DNA of 64,000 nucleotides from Undaria pinnatifida (taxonomy: Eukaryota > Sar > Phaeophyceae > Laminariales > Alariaceae): NCBI GenBank assembly GCA_012845835.1, contig JABAKD010000015.1:2020609-2084608 (forward strand). Reading direction: 5' to 3'. The position numbers and the translations under genes were made by a program. How positions within the stretch are numbered: position 1 is the first letter of the stretch; every line of letters starts with the position of its first letter. The notes beneath the pieces were generated by a model. It had not been told where the DNA came from and did no database searches. It worked only from the letters and a program-made list of their open reading frames with translations. Below are positions 54,100 to 64,000 of this stretch, one piece after another.

Positions 54100-54290
54100 G
54101 AAAAGGAAAGAAGATAAAGGAAAGGAAAGAAAAGAGAAGAAAAACGGAACAAACGAAACAAAACGAAAAAGGCAAGCAAAGAGAAGAAAAATACAAGAAA
54201 ATCAAGAGAAGACAAGACAAGAAAGCAAGGAAAAAAGAAGAGAAAAAAAGAAAAAAGGAAAAGAAAAAGAAAAGAAAGAAAAATGTCATA
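54100..54290 (+). repeat. Purine-rich (GAAAA) tract
   Basis: Almost pure A/G sequence with AAAGGAAAGAAAAG-type words directly after the repeat above. The open frame is lysine/arginine-rich and non-specific. Confidence 0.8.
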
Positions 54291-54403
54291 CTAGCAGACC
54301 CTAGGAACTGGCTAAGGATGGCATTGGGCTAACAGAGGGTATCACGTCCATCATCAATGGCACCTGGGAGAGAACGCAACATGGCGAAGAAGTCAGGGCG
54401 GTC

Positions 54404-55200
54404 TTATGCTATCTTGTGACGGCCATTAGAAGGCCCACAACTTTCAATACGATGATGGCCAAACCCAGACTTCAGTCTCTTGAGCATGACGCTCCCCCTT
54501 CCCCCCCTCCCCCCTTCCTCCCTTTCCCCCTCCCCCCTCCCCCCCTCCCCCCTCCCCCCCTCCCCCAGTCCCCTCCCCGCCCCCCCCCTTCCCCCTCCCC
54601 CCGGCCGCTTAGAGATGCCAACGGTGGATGGCGCTGCCGCAGCCTTTGCGCGTCGCTCTGCAGCTTTGCGTCTCTCCGTTTCATGCCAATTCCGCATGAA
54701 CAACTCGGCTCCCTCCTCTACTCTTCGAAACCATCTGCCAGCCTTCTGAGCAGCCTTTCGCCATCCTTCGAATTTCATTCCAAAGACCGACATATCCTCC
54801 TTCAGATGATCCATCCAGTCTTTCTCTTGCCCCCCTGAGTAGCCCTTACCCCCCAAAAACTCCCCAAACATCACCCTCTGTGGCAGACGCTCCTCCCCCA
54901 TACGTGCCACGAATCCCGCAAACAAAATCCTCCGTTTGCGCACTATCGCCTCAACGCTCTCGGAATCTGTCTGGGCAAGCGCGTCGGCGTACGATAGGGT
55001 GTGGTCGTCGCGCTTCCGTTTCCGCCATCCAAGGCATCGGAGGAGCATGGAGCGGTGAACCCGACGTAGCCTGTCATAGTCAGGCTTCTTCGGGCTCCAC
55101 GTCATGCAACCGTACAGCAGTGTCTCGACCACCTCAGCTTTCAGCAACCGTATGTATGTGCTGTACAGGGAGCGCGAGACCCAGCCGTAAAAAGCCCAAC
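54404..55200 (-). pseudogene. 5'-truncated LINE, C-terminal reverse-transcriptase region
   Basis: The minus-strand frame of 247 codons begins inside the protein: VVETLLYGCMTWSP, RRVHRSMLLRCLGWRKRK, ADALAQTDSESVEA, RRRILFAGFVARMG-like words, GEFLGGKGYSGGQEKDWM and GRWFRRVEEGAELF. This is the region after the polymerase core of brown-algal LINE proteins. Catalytic motifs are absent, so it is a dead 5' truncation. The last third is replaced by glycine/glutamate-rich repeats from a C/T-rich tract at 54488-54600. Confidence 0.8.
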
Positions 55201-55364
55201 CGGTTTGAACTTATCGCAATATGGAAAACCTATATTCTTAATGAGGACAAACAACCCGTAATACGCGCGATCGGAGTATCACACACAGCTTGGAAAGATG
55301 AGTTTCGACAAAATATTCGATCTCATAGCTGGAGTGTATTTTTATTTTTATAATATGGAAGAAC

Positions 55365-55430
55365 ACGCACTAATTCCACGTAGTTTATCGCAAAAAATGG
55401 GGGTGAAGTTGGAAAGGGATTAAAGACCGA
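55365..55430. repeat. Single unit related to the 46.7-kb minisatellite
   Basis: CACGCACTAATTCCACGTAG, TTTATCGCAAAAAATGGGGG and GAAAGGGATTAAAGACCG. It resembles the dispersed form at 32310 and 44925. Confidence 0.45.
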
Positions 55431-55688
55431 AAACTTGATTTGAAACGCCTGGTTTCGATTCTTCAAAAAAACGAGCCTCGGTTTCCGGTTAAATAACATA
55501 TAGTCTAACCGAAAAACGGTCTCTCGGTGCTCAATTCTGAGAGTCAGTGGTCGCCGTTACAAGGGGCACAGTAGGCCGTCAAGCTGTTGAATGCTACGCT
55601 TTACGCCTCACAACTTTCACCCCGAACACAAGCACTTACCAAGTGGAAGCATTCGACACATGCCCTCGAACCAGAATTACCCGTTTAA

Positions 55689-55752
55689 GTCCAAATATAG
55701 TCTAAGCCACTTTTATAATTTTAGTAGGTCCAAAAGTGGCTTATATTTGGAC
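55689..55752. repeat. Inverted repeat, 21-bp stem
   Basis: GTCCAAATATA, a 3-nt bulge, and TAAGCCACTTTT pair fully with AAAAGTGGCTTATATTTGGAC across a 17-nt loop. It may be a small foldback element or a structured transcript. There is no gene around it. Confidence 0.8.
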
Positions 55753-55884
55753 CCAGAGCGGTATTATCAAGAACGCCAGGCTCGCTTTGGGGGACGCTAC
55801 GAAGAGGTTTGGATTTAGAAATCGTGCTCAGCGGCGAGCGTTACACTAAACCCCGTATTATATTCTTTAGGGAATGCTATAAAC

Positions 55885-56026
55885 GATAACGTTGAAACTC
55901 ATACAGTACAACGTTGAAACTCATACTGTACAATGTCGGATGGCAAGCACAATGTTGATACTGAAGTATAATATTAATTGTGTACAAGGGCTCCGCATGG
56001 GCGCCGGCACTCGCCGGCGCCCATGC
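55885..56026. repeat. Short tandem pair and perfect 14-bp GC-rich hairpin
   Basis: AACGTTGAAACTCATACAGTAC and AACGTTGAAACTCATACTGTAC follow one another at about 55887-55933 (22 bp each, one difference). At 55995-56026 GCATGGGCGCCGGC, loop ACTC and GCCGGCGCCCATGC form a perfect hairpin. Confidence 0.85.
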
Positions 56027-56199
56027 TTCGGGTAGGGCAGGGCAGCACTTCGACCACTTAAGGTGTAGCTGTCCGATTTGGCATGCATTGAACTTTAAAG
56101 TAATGCCAAGAGTTTCATACGAACATGGGATTCTGAAAGTCATGCTTTGACAAAAGACAAAACGTAATATTATACAATAAAGAAGGCAAGGATAGGCGA

Positions 56200-57700
56200 A
56201 ACAAACTATTAAATGCGCCGTCAAGTAAAAGTTGGCGTCTATCAAACAAAAATACCGAAAATGGTATTATTGAGAACCTGCGTCGCCTCTAGGCGAAACA
56301 AAAGAGGCCTTGGCATTAATGAAGAGACTGCACTGCTGTCCCCGTGGCAATGGAGGTTCGAAGTCGACAGGATGCAAAGTCGGTTTGCATCAAACGTCGA
56401 CATGAGGACATGTCAGCCGGCGAGGTTTTGGAAGAAGATTGCTTTGTTTGTTACGTGAAGGCTGTCGCATTGATTGGTCTGCGTGGTCGCGGGCGCGGAG
56501 GAAAACGTAGAAGAGGAGGGCGATCCCTCGTTGAGGCGGCGTTGTCTAAGATTGGTGCGGGGGTGGCTTTGCTCGTACGGGAGGTTGGCGTAGCGCTTCT
56601 TCTCTGTTTTTTCTCGGGAAGGCGGGATATGTGTGTCTGCTGTCTTTTCTTCGTGGGGGCTTTCACGTTGTCGAAATGGGACGCGTCCCCTCAATGCATA
56701 ATATCCGGAGTGTCTCTACCATGACGACTGCTGATAGTGCCGTGCGTATTTCCTAGAGACTGACATATTATTTACTGGTAGTAATAATAATATACCTTTG
56801 CAACATTTTTTTTCTTCATCCCATTTATTATCCCCGCACCACTCTCGCGCTCCCTCCCAGTAGTAACTCAGATCCGGGGTCAATAGCGGGCCCTCCTCCT
56901 CCCTCCCCACTTCGGCACGTGCTTTCATTTTTACCGCCAGGAGAATCCAGCATTTTCTTCCCTCGTCGACTCGCGTCGAACCAACCCACGCTGCTAGGCG
57001 CTCTCAGCAGTTGATTGATGCCTGTTTCTTTTTTTGCATTTTTGCAAATAAAGTCAAATCTCATCGTGGTGGGTGTCGAACTCAAGGACAACCAAACGTT
57101 AGTAATATTCGAGGGTAAAACCACTATTATTAATAGACCACCGGGGCGGCCGGCTGACAAATGATTAAAAAAAAACAGGATCTTTGCATAGAGATTACAT
57201 TCCCTCCCCCATATTGTATGATATTACGATGGTCGACGCGATATGTATAGAATAAAGCGCCAAATACCTAAATATCAGCGTACGCGGAGTTTTAGATATC
57301 ATGAATAACGAACGACCGCGATGGCAGAGCACGGCAAAGCATAGCGCGTCGCTCTGCTGAGCTAGCGGTGCGCTGCTGAGCTGAGCCGCAGGGCATCGCA
57401 GGGCACTGCACGGCGCTTCGTTGCTGTAAGCTATAGCGCTGCGATGGGGTGCTCGGCGGTGTCGAGCTGATGAGCCAAGCCCAGATCTCAGCCGCTAAAG
57501 CTTCGTCAAGTACAAAACAAATGGTGCGAATCAAAGAAAAGCTAAAGCTGGACCGTTCCGCAACTAATGCACAGCTGTCAGGCGGCAATTAGCGGCAGTA
57601 GGAAGTTCAACTTACTAGACAAAAAGGAAGAAAAAATCGCGAAAAAGTTCAAAATCGTGTTGGCAGAAAAACCAAGTTTGCAGGAAGCAGCTGAAAGGTC
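56200..57700. other. No gene recognised
   Basis: Overlapping open frames at 56213-56724 lack known motifs; one has a basic RGRGRGGKRRRGG stretch and hydrophobic segments. 57310-57420 is rich in GCAGGGC/CAGAGC words. I cannot support a gene here. Confidence 0.5.
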
Positions 57701-57720
57701 AAGAAACAGGCAATATTTCA

Positions 57721-58092
57721 GTTGTTGTTGTTGTTGTTGTTGTCGTTCTCACATTAACTCGCATAATCAAGTCCGTGGTCACAGGACAGGCTCCAGTCAC
57801 TCTGGAGCTGAGGAATACCCCAGGGGAAAAACACAAACCAAAGGTGGTACACGCATAAATCACAGCTGACGCAATTCATGCCTCCACCAGAAACATATAA
57901 AAGTGAAATCGGGAGTCAGTCTACGATGTGCCAGGTCCATACCGGTGCATACGTCTCATTACTCGCGCCTGGGAAAACCGACTATACCGCTTGCCAACCA
58001 AGAAAGACTACCACGTATATATTACACGTGGTATCTATCACTACGCATGCGCACAACAAACGCAAGTCAATTGGAAAAATAAACAAACAAAG
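57721..58092 (-). repeat. (AAC)n-ended dispersed repeat, full copy
   Basis: Seven TTG units (one changed) at 57722-57743 on the plus strand, then the same body as 53757-54095, with about 90% agreement by eye. It ends with GTCAATTGGAAAAATAAACA. Confidence 0.8.
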
Positions 58093-58488
58093 AGAAAGGA
58101 AAGGAAATAAATGGGTGCATGGGGCCAAGAAAAAGAAAAGGTTAATAATTTTTGGGGGGTCTACTGGCGAGTCTTGCCACCAGCACGATGCCACGTGGTT
58201 TTTCGACGATCTACAGCAGTACTACGAACGACTTCCGATACACCCACCGAAGCACGGACCACCGGACAATTACGCGACCGACAGCTGGCCGTGGTTGTCA
58301 CGTGTCTCTGTGTTGGGGGCCCCTGTGCGCTGCCTCTTGTTGGCTCTTGTTTGGGTAAAACATGCGGTGTGCTCGATGGTCTCACGGCACCAGAATCAGA
58401 ACGTCCGCTCGTACGACGTATCATTCTTACAGGAAATAAATGTAATACGACCTGGTATTTTTTTCTCCATCAATATGAACATAAAACG

Positions 58489-59185
58489 GTTGTTATATAT
58501 TGGACAGAGTGATGCGTGTACGACTAAACTTGCCAACGGCACTCGTACTGCACTTTGAGCTATCTGCTGTGGTTCTGGTTGCTACCAGTTGCTGCTGTAT
58601 GTGCTAGAAGTTTCGCCCTTCGGCTACTGCTGCTGCACCTGATGTTGTGTGTTTGCCAATGTTGTCAGTTGGCGTTCATGCTCGTCGTACATACTGCTGT
58701 TCTCACCCAGTACGTACGGGTTTCCTCGTACCTCGACGGCACGACGACGAGCTCAAAACAGAAGGGAGGTGACATGAAATGGCATGGACAATGGCCACAT
58801 AGAGGCGAGCACAGCGGGATAGTTCGCTGCGAACCAACCGCACTCGTTCATGCCTACAGCAGAGGCTGCCTGGAGTGTCAGCGGCCGTGCTAAAGCCAAG
58901 GCCAAAGGCCGAAGAGACGGCTCTTCTACCTGCTTGAGATGCTGTTATATATAGACTATTGGACAGAGTGATGCGTGTACGACTAAACTTGCCAACTGCA
59001 CTCGTACTGCACTTTGAGCTATCTGCTGTGGTTCTGGTTGCTACTAGTTGCTGCAGTATGTGCTAGAAGTTTCGCCCTTCGGCTACTGCTGCTGCATGCA
59101 CCTGATGTTGTGTGTTTGCCAATGCCGTCAGTTGGCGTTCATGCTCGTCGTACATACTGCTGTTCTCACCCGGTACGCAAAATTC
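58489..59185 (+). repeat. Direct duplication, about 230-bp unit spaced 455 bp
   Basis: GACAGAGTGATGCGTGTACG, GAGCTATCTGCTGTGGTTCT, AGAAGTTTCGCCCTTCGGCT and TTGGCGTTCATGCTCGTCGT occur at 58502-58690 and again at 58959-59155 with few differences. The second has an extra CTGCTGCATG-type insertion. After the duplicated part the two copies diverge completely. Confidence 0.85.
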
Positions 59186-59241
59186 CAAACATTATCACGT
59201 ACCGTTTGGAAATGATGCCAATTTTGTAAATCATTCAGGCG

Positions 59242-59946
59242 TTGCAGCCATTAAGATTCAACAATTTTTCCAAAATTCCTCCTCGACACTCGCTCGTCTC
59301 GCTCGGCGCCCGTCCGCGTTCACGTCGATGTGCGGAACGGACACGGCAGGGCGAGGGGCGTTGGAGCCGCCCCCCGAAGGCGGCGCTCGAACCAAGCCAT
59401 ATTCGACCGAGAATTCCAGTTCCGCGAATCGCATACTTAGGCCGAGACAAAAAACTCCGGACCAAAGTCCATGACACCAAGGAATGGCTCAATATTCAAG
59501 GAATGATTTTATATATGTTTATGCCTAAGATTGCTCGAGGTTGGTGTCAGGCAGGCCAATACTGTATGACGCGAGCAGGGCAGGGCGGTCCGCGCGAAGA
59601 CGAACGCCACGACAGATTTTCGTGGGATAACCAGCCTGGAATAACCTCGTGGCACCACCCTCTTCACTTAGCCACCCTCTTTGCACATTTCCTGCGTCAT
59701 TTTTCTCGCTCTATCTTGCGTTTGCATCTCGAGGGGTTGGGGACAATTGCCATCGTCTTGGTTGGTACGCTGAATCGTGCAATAGCCCGAAGTTATTATG
59801 CAGTAACATTTCCGAAGGTCGAGAAGGCAATAAGGCAAGCGTACGACACAAACAGCGTTAGTATAGTCCTCGCTCGATATCGTAGAATGGCAAACGTTAT
59901 GCGTATTACGTTCTACGTTCTCTTTTTCTGCTTCTTCATTCTATAA
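59242..59946 (+). CDS. Unrecognised 234-codon open frame
   Basis: An uninterrupted frame begins right after the second duplicated unit. It is basic and tryptophan-containing, with words such as WLNIQGMILYMFMPKIARGW, LHLEGLGTIAIVLVG and a hydrophobic end (TFYVLFFCFFIL). I recognise no family. Its length alone does not prove coding in this GC range, and its first 60 codons look random. It could be a mobile-element relic. Confidence 0.2.
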   Translation: MQPLRFNNFSKIPPRHSLVSLGARPRSRRCAERTRQGEGRWSRPPKAALEPSHIRPRIPVPRIAYLGRDKKLRTKVHDTKEWLNIQGMILYMFMPKIARGWCQAGQYCMTRAGQGGPREDERHDRFSWDNQPGITSWHHPLHLATLFAHFLRHFSRSILRLHLEGLGTIAIVLVGTLNRAIARSYYAVTFPKVEKAIRQAYDTNSVSIVLARYRRMANVMRITFYVLFFCFFIL

Positions 59947-60248
59947 ATGTTTTTTGGGTGGTCGATATTGAGGCTCATGCTGCACGTTGTTGAATGTCAA
60001 GCACACTATGTGCCATAACAAACAATATCGTTCACGTAAATAAGAAAGAAACCGAAGTATTGGCGTTTCAACTTACGCCGAACGTTGCCGACGGAGACCT
60101 GTCGTGACGAAATGTCCGCTAGAAAAGGAACCTAAACTACTGTACGCAATAATACCAGAGCCGAAGCGGACAGTCGATTCATTCTTTTTGTGTCTAACCG
60201 TCCCTTCAGCCCTTGGCTCCAAACCAGCAACCTGCATCGGCCTTGCGC

Positions 60249-60445
60249 CATTTTTACGTTCCATGTCAAAGTGGGGTCGTAATATATGGATTTAGTCCAC
60301 ACCATCGTTTCTTTATTGATATCTTTTCTGCTCGCAAAATTACTTGCATTTTTACGTTCCATGTCAAAATGGGGTCCTAATGTATGGGATTCGGTCCACC
60401 CCATCGTTTCTTTATTTATCTGTTTTCTGCTCGCAAAATTCTATG
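60249..60445. repeat. Tandem duplication, about 97-bp unit
   Basis: TTTTTACGTTCCATGTCAAA, ATATGGATTTAGTCCACACC, TTCTTTATTGATATCTTTTC and TGCTCGCAAAATTAC recur directly as TTTTTACGTTCCATGTCAAA, GTATGGGATTCGGTCCACCC and TTCTTTATTTATCTGTTTTC. Confidence 0.85.
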
Positions 60446-61229
60446 CGTAGGGTAGGCATATCACTTGGAGGAAAATGGGTATCATAGGGTGTATACAGGA
60501 TATTGGCCTCTACGTTTTCGTATTAGCCCTTCTCGTGATAATGGAACCACATGCTGTCCAATTGCCAAATCAAATGACCATTCAGCGCTAAATTCGATAG
60601 AACTGTGGGGGAAAGGTGGAGAATTATACCAGGCACTCCTTGAAGCAGCCCCCCCCCTTCCCACTTTGGTCAACACCTTGGTTTTTTGTCGCGCGATGGA
60701 GATAGCACATGTGTTGCTCATCGACCTAAGGAAGACAGGCCATCGCACTAATACTACCGTAAACAGCAGCCAGCCGCCTGTACGGCAGTACCAGATTAGC
60801 ACATATATACCGGTACTGGTACTTCTATATGCTAAACATATAAAAAATGAGGAGTACCGTGTGTGTGGGCCCCGTGCGGTCCCAGTACCGCTACATTGTA
60901 TTCGAGTAGCCTTAACAAGCTAGAAAAAACTCCTTAGTTCCTAACCGTTAACGACGCCAACGTCTATTCTACCCCTGGGTAACCGGACACTATATTATGT
61001 TGAGAAAAGGATCGACTCATAGTGAAACGAAAACGTACAGCTTTTCCATCTGTTTTCATATTTATCTTTGATGCTAATTTGGCAGCGTGCTAGACGCCGC
61101 TACTGACAGCAAGCTCGACAGTACGACCAAGCTGATCGGTAACATGTACTGGTATGGTGTACTGGTGTACTCCGAAGTATATATATGCTGCTGCACAGAT
61201 ACAAAACTATTGTATGCGAAATGTATGGC

Positions 61230-61301
61230 CCCGAAGGAGGGGCTCGAACCCTCGACCACAAGATTAAGAGTCTTGCGCTCTACCGACTGAGCTACTCTGG
61301 C
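61230..61301 (-). tRNA. tRNA-Lys (CTT), slightly degenerate
   Basis: Same as the intact copies except in the acceptor arm. The 5' strand is GCCAGAG and the last paired base is G instead of T, giving two mismatches. Anticodon, D arm and T arm are intact. It may be a weak gene or a young pseudogene. Its 5' flank (61302-61440) is shared with the copies at 61508 and 63594. Confidence 0.65.
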
Positions 61302-61507
61302 TGGTACTATCGGTGGTTCATGTCCTGCCCAGCACAATCATTCTCGTGGCATATCCTCATTCCCGTGGGACATTTAGCTTTATTGTTTTGACTGCGTCGT
61401 CTGGCGCCACGGCAATGGCGTCACGACAGGAACCTATCTTTACTGTTACCATGGTGTAAAAAATACCGCGCTTAACGTACAACGTAAGCTAAAAAATAGA
61501 ACTCTGC

Positions 61508-61579
61508 ACCGAAAGAGCGGCCCGAACCCTCGACCACAAGGTTAAGAGTCTTTCGGTCTACCGACTGAGGTACTCCGGC
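61508..61579 (-). pseudogene. tRNA-Lys pseudogene
   Basis: The 72-nt body is recognisable, but the anticodon stem is broken (GAAAGA / ACCTTG), the D arm is altered, and the T arm reads GAGGGTTCGGGCCGCTC with a mismatch. The flank 61580-61720 matches the flank of 63594-63665. Confidence 0.8.
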
Positions 61580-61720
61580 TGATCACACTAGTTGTGTATG
61601 TCGTGCCCACGACAATTATTCCCGTGGGGCATCCGGTTTAAATGTTTCAGCTGCGTCGTCTGGTGCCACAATACCTGGTGGTGCGGTGGTGTATGATACA
61701 GCAAAAGAACTGCGCTCAAT
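61580..61720. repeat. Conserved 5' flank of duplicated tRNA-Lys units
   Basis: TGATCACACTAGTTG, GTCGTGCCCACGACAATTAT, CCCGTGGGGCATCCGG, TGCGTCGTCTGGTGCCA and ACCTGGTGGTGCGGTGGTGT recur in order at 63666-63785, and more weakly at 61302-61420. So the duplicated unit is larger than the tRNA. Confidence 0.75.
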
Positions 61721-62189
61721 TCAATAGTATGGGAATTTGAAAGTATATATTTATCGAGAAAACGGTGTATCTGTTTTTTTCGCGCCATATTTGACGGTAC
61801 ATGAAAAACCCGTCACAAGAAGTACCTCTTTTGGGCAGCGCTTATCAGCCAAAACACTCCTGTATCGCAATATAACCGCCAACGCCAAGCGCCAGGAACA
61901 TGGGTAACGTCGGCAGTTTATACTTGTGACTGCCCGCAAATGAGATATCGTGACGGACGCCATGTGATGGCTAAATCTGGGGGTGAAAACCCAGCGTCCC
62001 TGTTTCTGTAAGGGCATTTGAAAAAAAGGGATACACCCTCCGAAATACTGCCAAAGCGGGGACACCTGTTTTCGCCGTTGAGTACGCTTGCTCCAACGAA
62101 ACGGCTCCAAATCACAATCTTGGACGTTGGACGAGCTCTCATGACCCCTTCCAACTGTCCTGCGTGCATGTACATTTTTGTAGGAGTAT

Positions 62190-62502
62190 TTATTTGTTTA
62201 TTTTCTTTTTCTTCTCACACTTATACTTTCCAGCTTCTGGACAAGCCGTGGTCACAGGTGTCGTCCCTTCTCACCCCCGGTTGATGCCTTCGATTTTTAT
62301 CGCGTATAGGGTTGAGCAATTCCACTGCTTGTCGATATTTCATCGAGTGTTGCTAACTCACGCTCTCGCGCTTTCCGCAAGTCAACTTGTGCACAAGAAA
62401 AAGTCCCCACTGATTTATACGAGTATGCACTCGGCGGGGCTCGAACTCACGAAACTGACCTATACCAGGCTCGAGGAAAACCTGATACGCCACCGGGGCG
62501 AC
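62190..62502 (-). mobile_element. tRNA-derived SINE, full-length copy
   Basis: On the minus strand it begins GTCGCCCCGGTGGCGTATC, has box B GTGAGTTCGAGCCCCGCC, then GTGCATACTCGTATAAATCA, GCGAGAGCGTGAGTTAGC and GACACCTGTGACCACGGC, and ends in an A-rich tail (plus-strand T-rich 62190-62215). It is very similar to 5356-5656 over the full length. Confidence 0.82.
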
Positions 62503-62519
62503 CGGTGTTCATGAGGGGT

Positions 62520-63590
62520 CAACGGGAGTGATAAAAAATGGAGTGTGACCTTTTGCCCCTTTTTAACATACTTCGAGGGGGTATACCCCTTGTCTTTCAA
62601 TAGGTTTGGGAAGTACCCTTTTCGGCGGTAGGTTTCCCCTTTTTATCTAATTGCTGTGCCGTGTGCCCCTTTGCGTCTAGAAAATGTGGCAGGCAAATGG
62701 CGTTTCGTGCGCTGGTTGTTGTGGCATGGCGAGTAAGATGACGTTCCACGTCGAACAGACTAACACATCAAACCCGTTTAAATGTCATCAGCATACTACA
62801 CTGCCCGGCCTGAACTAATTATGCGACTACCACATTCGGTGACGCCAGGTCGTGTGTGGATAACATATTTTGCAAACCCTCTTTATATTACGGTGTAGAG
62901 TAGATACGAATTATACGGCATAAATATATTATACGGCTCTAGAGTTGTGTACAGGAGGATGGTGAACAGGTTAAGCATAGATTACCATGGAAGCATGTGC
63001 TTCGTGGTGGGCAGTTCGGTTGATGTTGAGGACCATATATCTCTCGAGTTCCCCGCCGTGGGCGAAGTGCATTGTCCCCCTTTCTGATAAGCTTTTGTGG
63101 GATGTGCCCCTCTTCCTTGTCTTCCCCTTTTTTTGCCCTTGTCATGTGTTAGAAAAACTTGCCTGTTTTGGGCTTTTTTGGGAAGCTGTGCGAATCTTAC
63201 GTTGTAAACAGTATGAGCACTGACGGGGAGATGAAAACAAGGCCGGTAATTTGTGGTTTATCACTTTCCTTTCGCTCTCAACGCATGTCCACGGGGTTTC
63301 CACAGAGATGGTGAGGTTTTACTGCAGACTTTCGACAGGGATGTGGTGGCGTTACTGTATGTAGGAGGCAGGGGTCATATATTGTGTCGGTAAAAATAAA
63401 CTCTTGACGGACCGCTGTCACGGTCATAGTTATATGATCAACACATCTTATGACCGTCATTACCCATCTTTGAACGCCAAGGTACACCATGAGATGCGTC
63501 GTGTGACGGGTTCCTACTGTACCGGAAACTGGAGTGGCGCGCAAGGTATACCGTTTTGTGGCTAATGTCGTGACTTAAATATAAAAATGC
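62520..63590. other. No gene recognised
   Basis: Open frames are short and without motifs. The stretch 62545-62680 has repeated GTGCCCCTTT / TACCCCTT words. Nothing else could be supported. Confidence 0.5.
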
Positions 63591-63593
63591 CGC

Positions 63594-63665
63594 ACCGAAG
63601 GAGAGGCTCAATCCCTCGACCACAAGATTAAGAGTCTTGCGCTCTACGGACTGAGCTGCTCCGGC
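63594..63665 (-). pseudogene. tRNA-Lys (CTT) pseudogene with damaged box B
   Basis: The anticodon arm is intact, but the T arm reads GAGGGATTGAGCCTCTC, so the invariant TTC of box B is lost, and the D arm and position 8 region also carry changes. The flank 63666-63785 is shared with 61580-61720. Confidence 0.75.
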
Positions 63666-64000
63666 TGATCATATTGTTGGGATGCGTCGTGCCCACCACA
63701 ATCATTCCAGTGAGACATCCGGATTGGTTGTTGTTTGCGTCGATTGGCGTCACGCCTATACCTGGTGGTGTGGTCGTGTCATATACAGCCAAACAACTGC
63801 GGCAAAAAGCACGAAACGATTTTTATGGTCATTATCCAGACAAGATATACTTTGAAGTACAGGGTGTGTGTTTGCACCATTTGACGGTAGACTAAAAGGA
63901 AAATCCTTCACAAGAAACATCTTATATCGGTAGCGCTCATTGGTTAAATCAAGCCTGCGCCGGGATATGACCAAATTCGATGAAAATCGCCGAGCAATGG

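Noticed and set aside
54077-54332. Lys/Arg- or Phe-rich frames
   Set aside because: Simple translation of a purine-rich tract.
49368-63665. Interpreting the tRNA-Lys copies as an array of tRNA-derived SINEs
   Set aside because: Copies have full cloverleaves but no shared 3' body or A-rich tail; the shared sequence is on the 5' side, which fits segmental duplication better.
1-64000. Prokaryotic features: operons, CRISPR arrays, IS elements, Shine-Dalgarno sites
   Set aside because: None found; genes are spliced and the repeats are of eukaryotic types.

Overview
This window looks like nuclear DNA of a stramenopile, most likely a brown alga. The evidence is indirect: three genes made of short exons (36-663 bp) in introns of about 0.2-5 kb, a Frizzled-type cysteine-rich protein and a secreted LamG protein of kinds known from brown algae, LINE reverse-transcriptase relics of a familiar brown-algal type, and very dense short repeats. 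No operons, ribosome-binding sites or CRISPR arrays are present. Most of the sequence is intron or repeat.

Three spliced genes could be rebuilt by chaining exons whose reading phases agree. (1) 6404-12356, plus strand: the 3' part of a gene for a Frizzled-like cysteine-rich domain (CRD) protein with a C-terminal membrane segment. Its 5' exons were not found. Relic copies of its CRD exons lie in the introns and just upstream. (2) 34417 down to 13894, minus strand: a complete or nearly complete tRNA (uracil-5-)-methyltransferase of the TRMT2A/TRM2 family in 16 recognised exons. It has an N-terminal RRM, all catalytic motifs, and a low-complexity Ala/Ser/Glu C-terminal extension. (3) 35073-46051 and perhaps beyond, plus strand: a predicted secreted protein with two LamG/jellyroll (concanavalin A-like lectin) domains. 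One internal exon and the 3' end are unresolved. Genes 2 and 3 are divergent, with start codons 655 bp apart, so 34418-35072 is the likely shared promoter.

Region by region: 1-6.4 kb holds a broken LINE, poly(C)-ended repeats, a SINE split by a MITE, and unassigned ORFs. 6.4-12.4 kb is the CRD gene. 13.2-34.4 kb is the TRMT2A gene, whose introns hold minisatellites, SINE pieces and large tandem duplications. 35-46 kb is the LamG gene; its introns hold a hAT-type MITE with an 8-bp target duplication, a relic exon, and a 250-bp tandem array. 46.7-48.2 kb is a large minisatellite. 49-64 kb has no recognised protein gene. It holds a scattered set of tRNA-Lys(CTT) genes and pseudogenes, a 5'-truncated LINE, (AAC)n-ended repeats and several recent segmental duplications.

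The three genes have no obvious shared pathway. TRMT2A modifies tRNA, while the other two products are predicted to be membrane-bound or secreted surface proteins. The most unusual features are the poly(C)-ended retroelement families, the repeated exon duplication around the CRD gene, and the C-terminal extension of TRMT2A that seems to continue into repeats beyond its stop codon.
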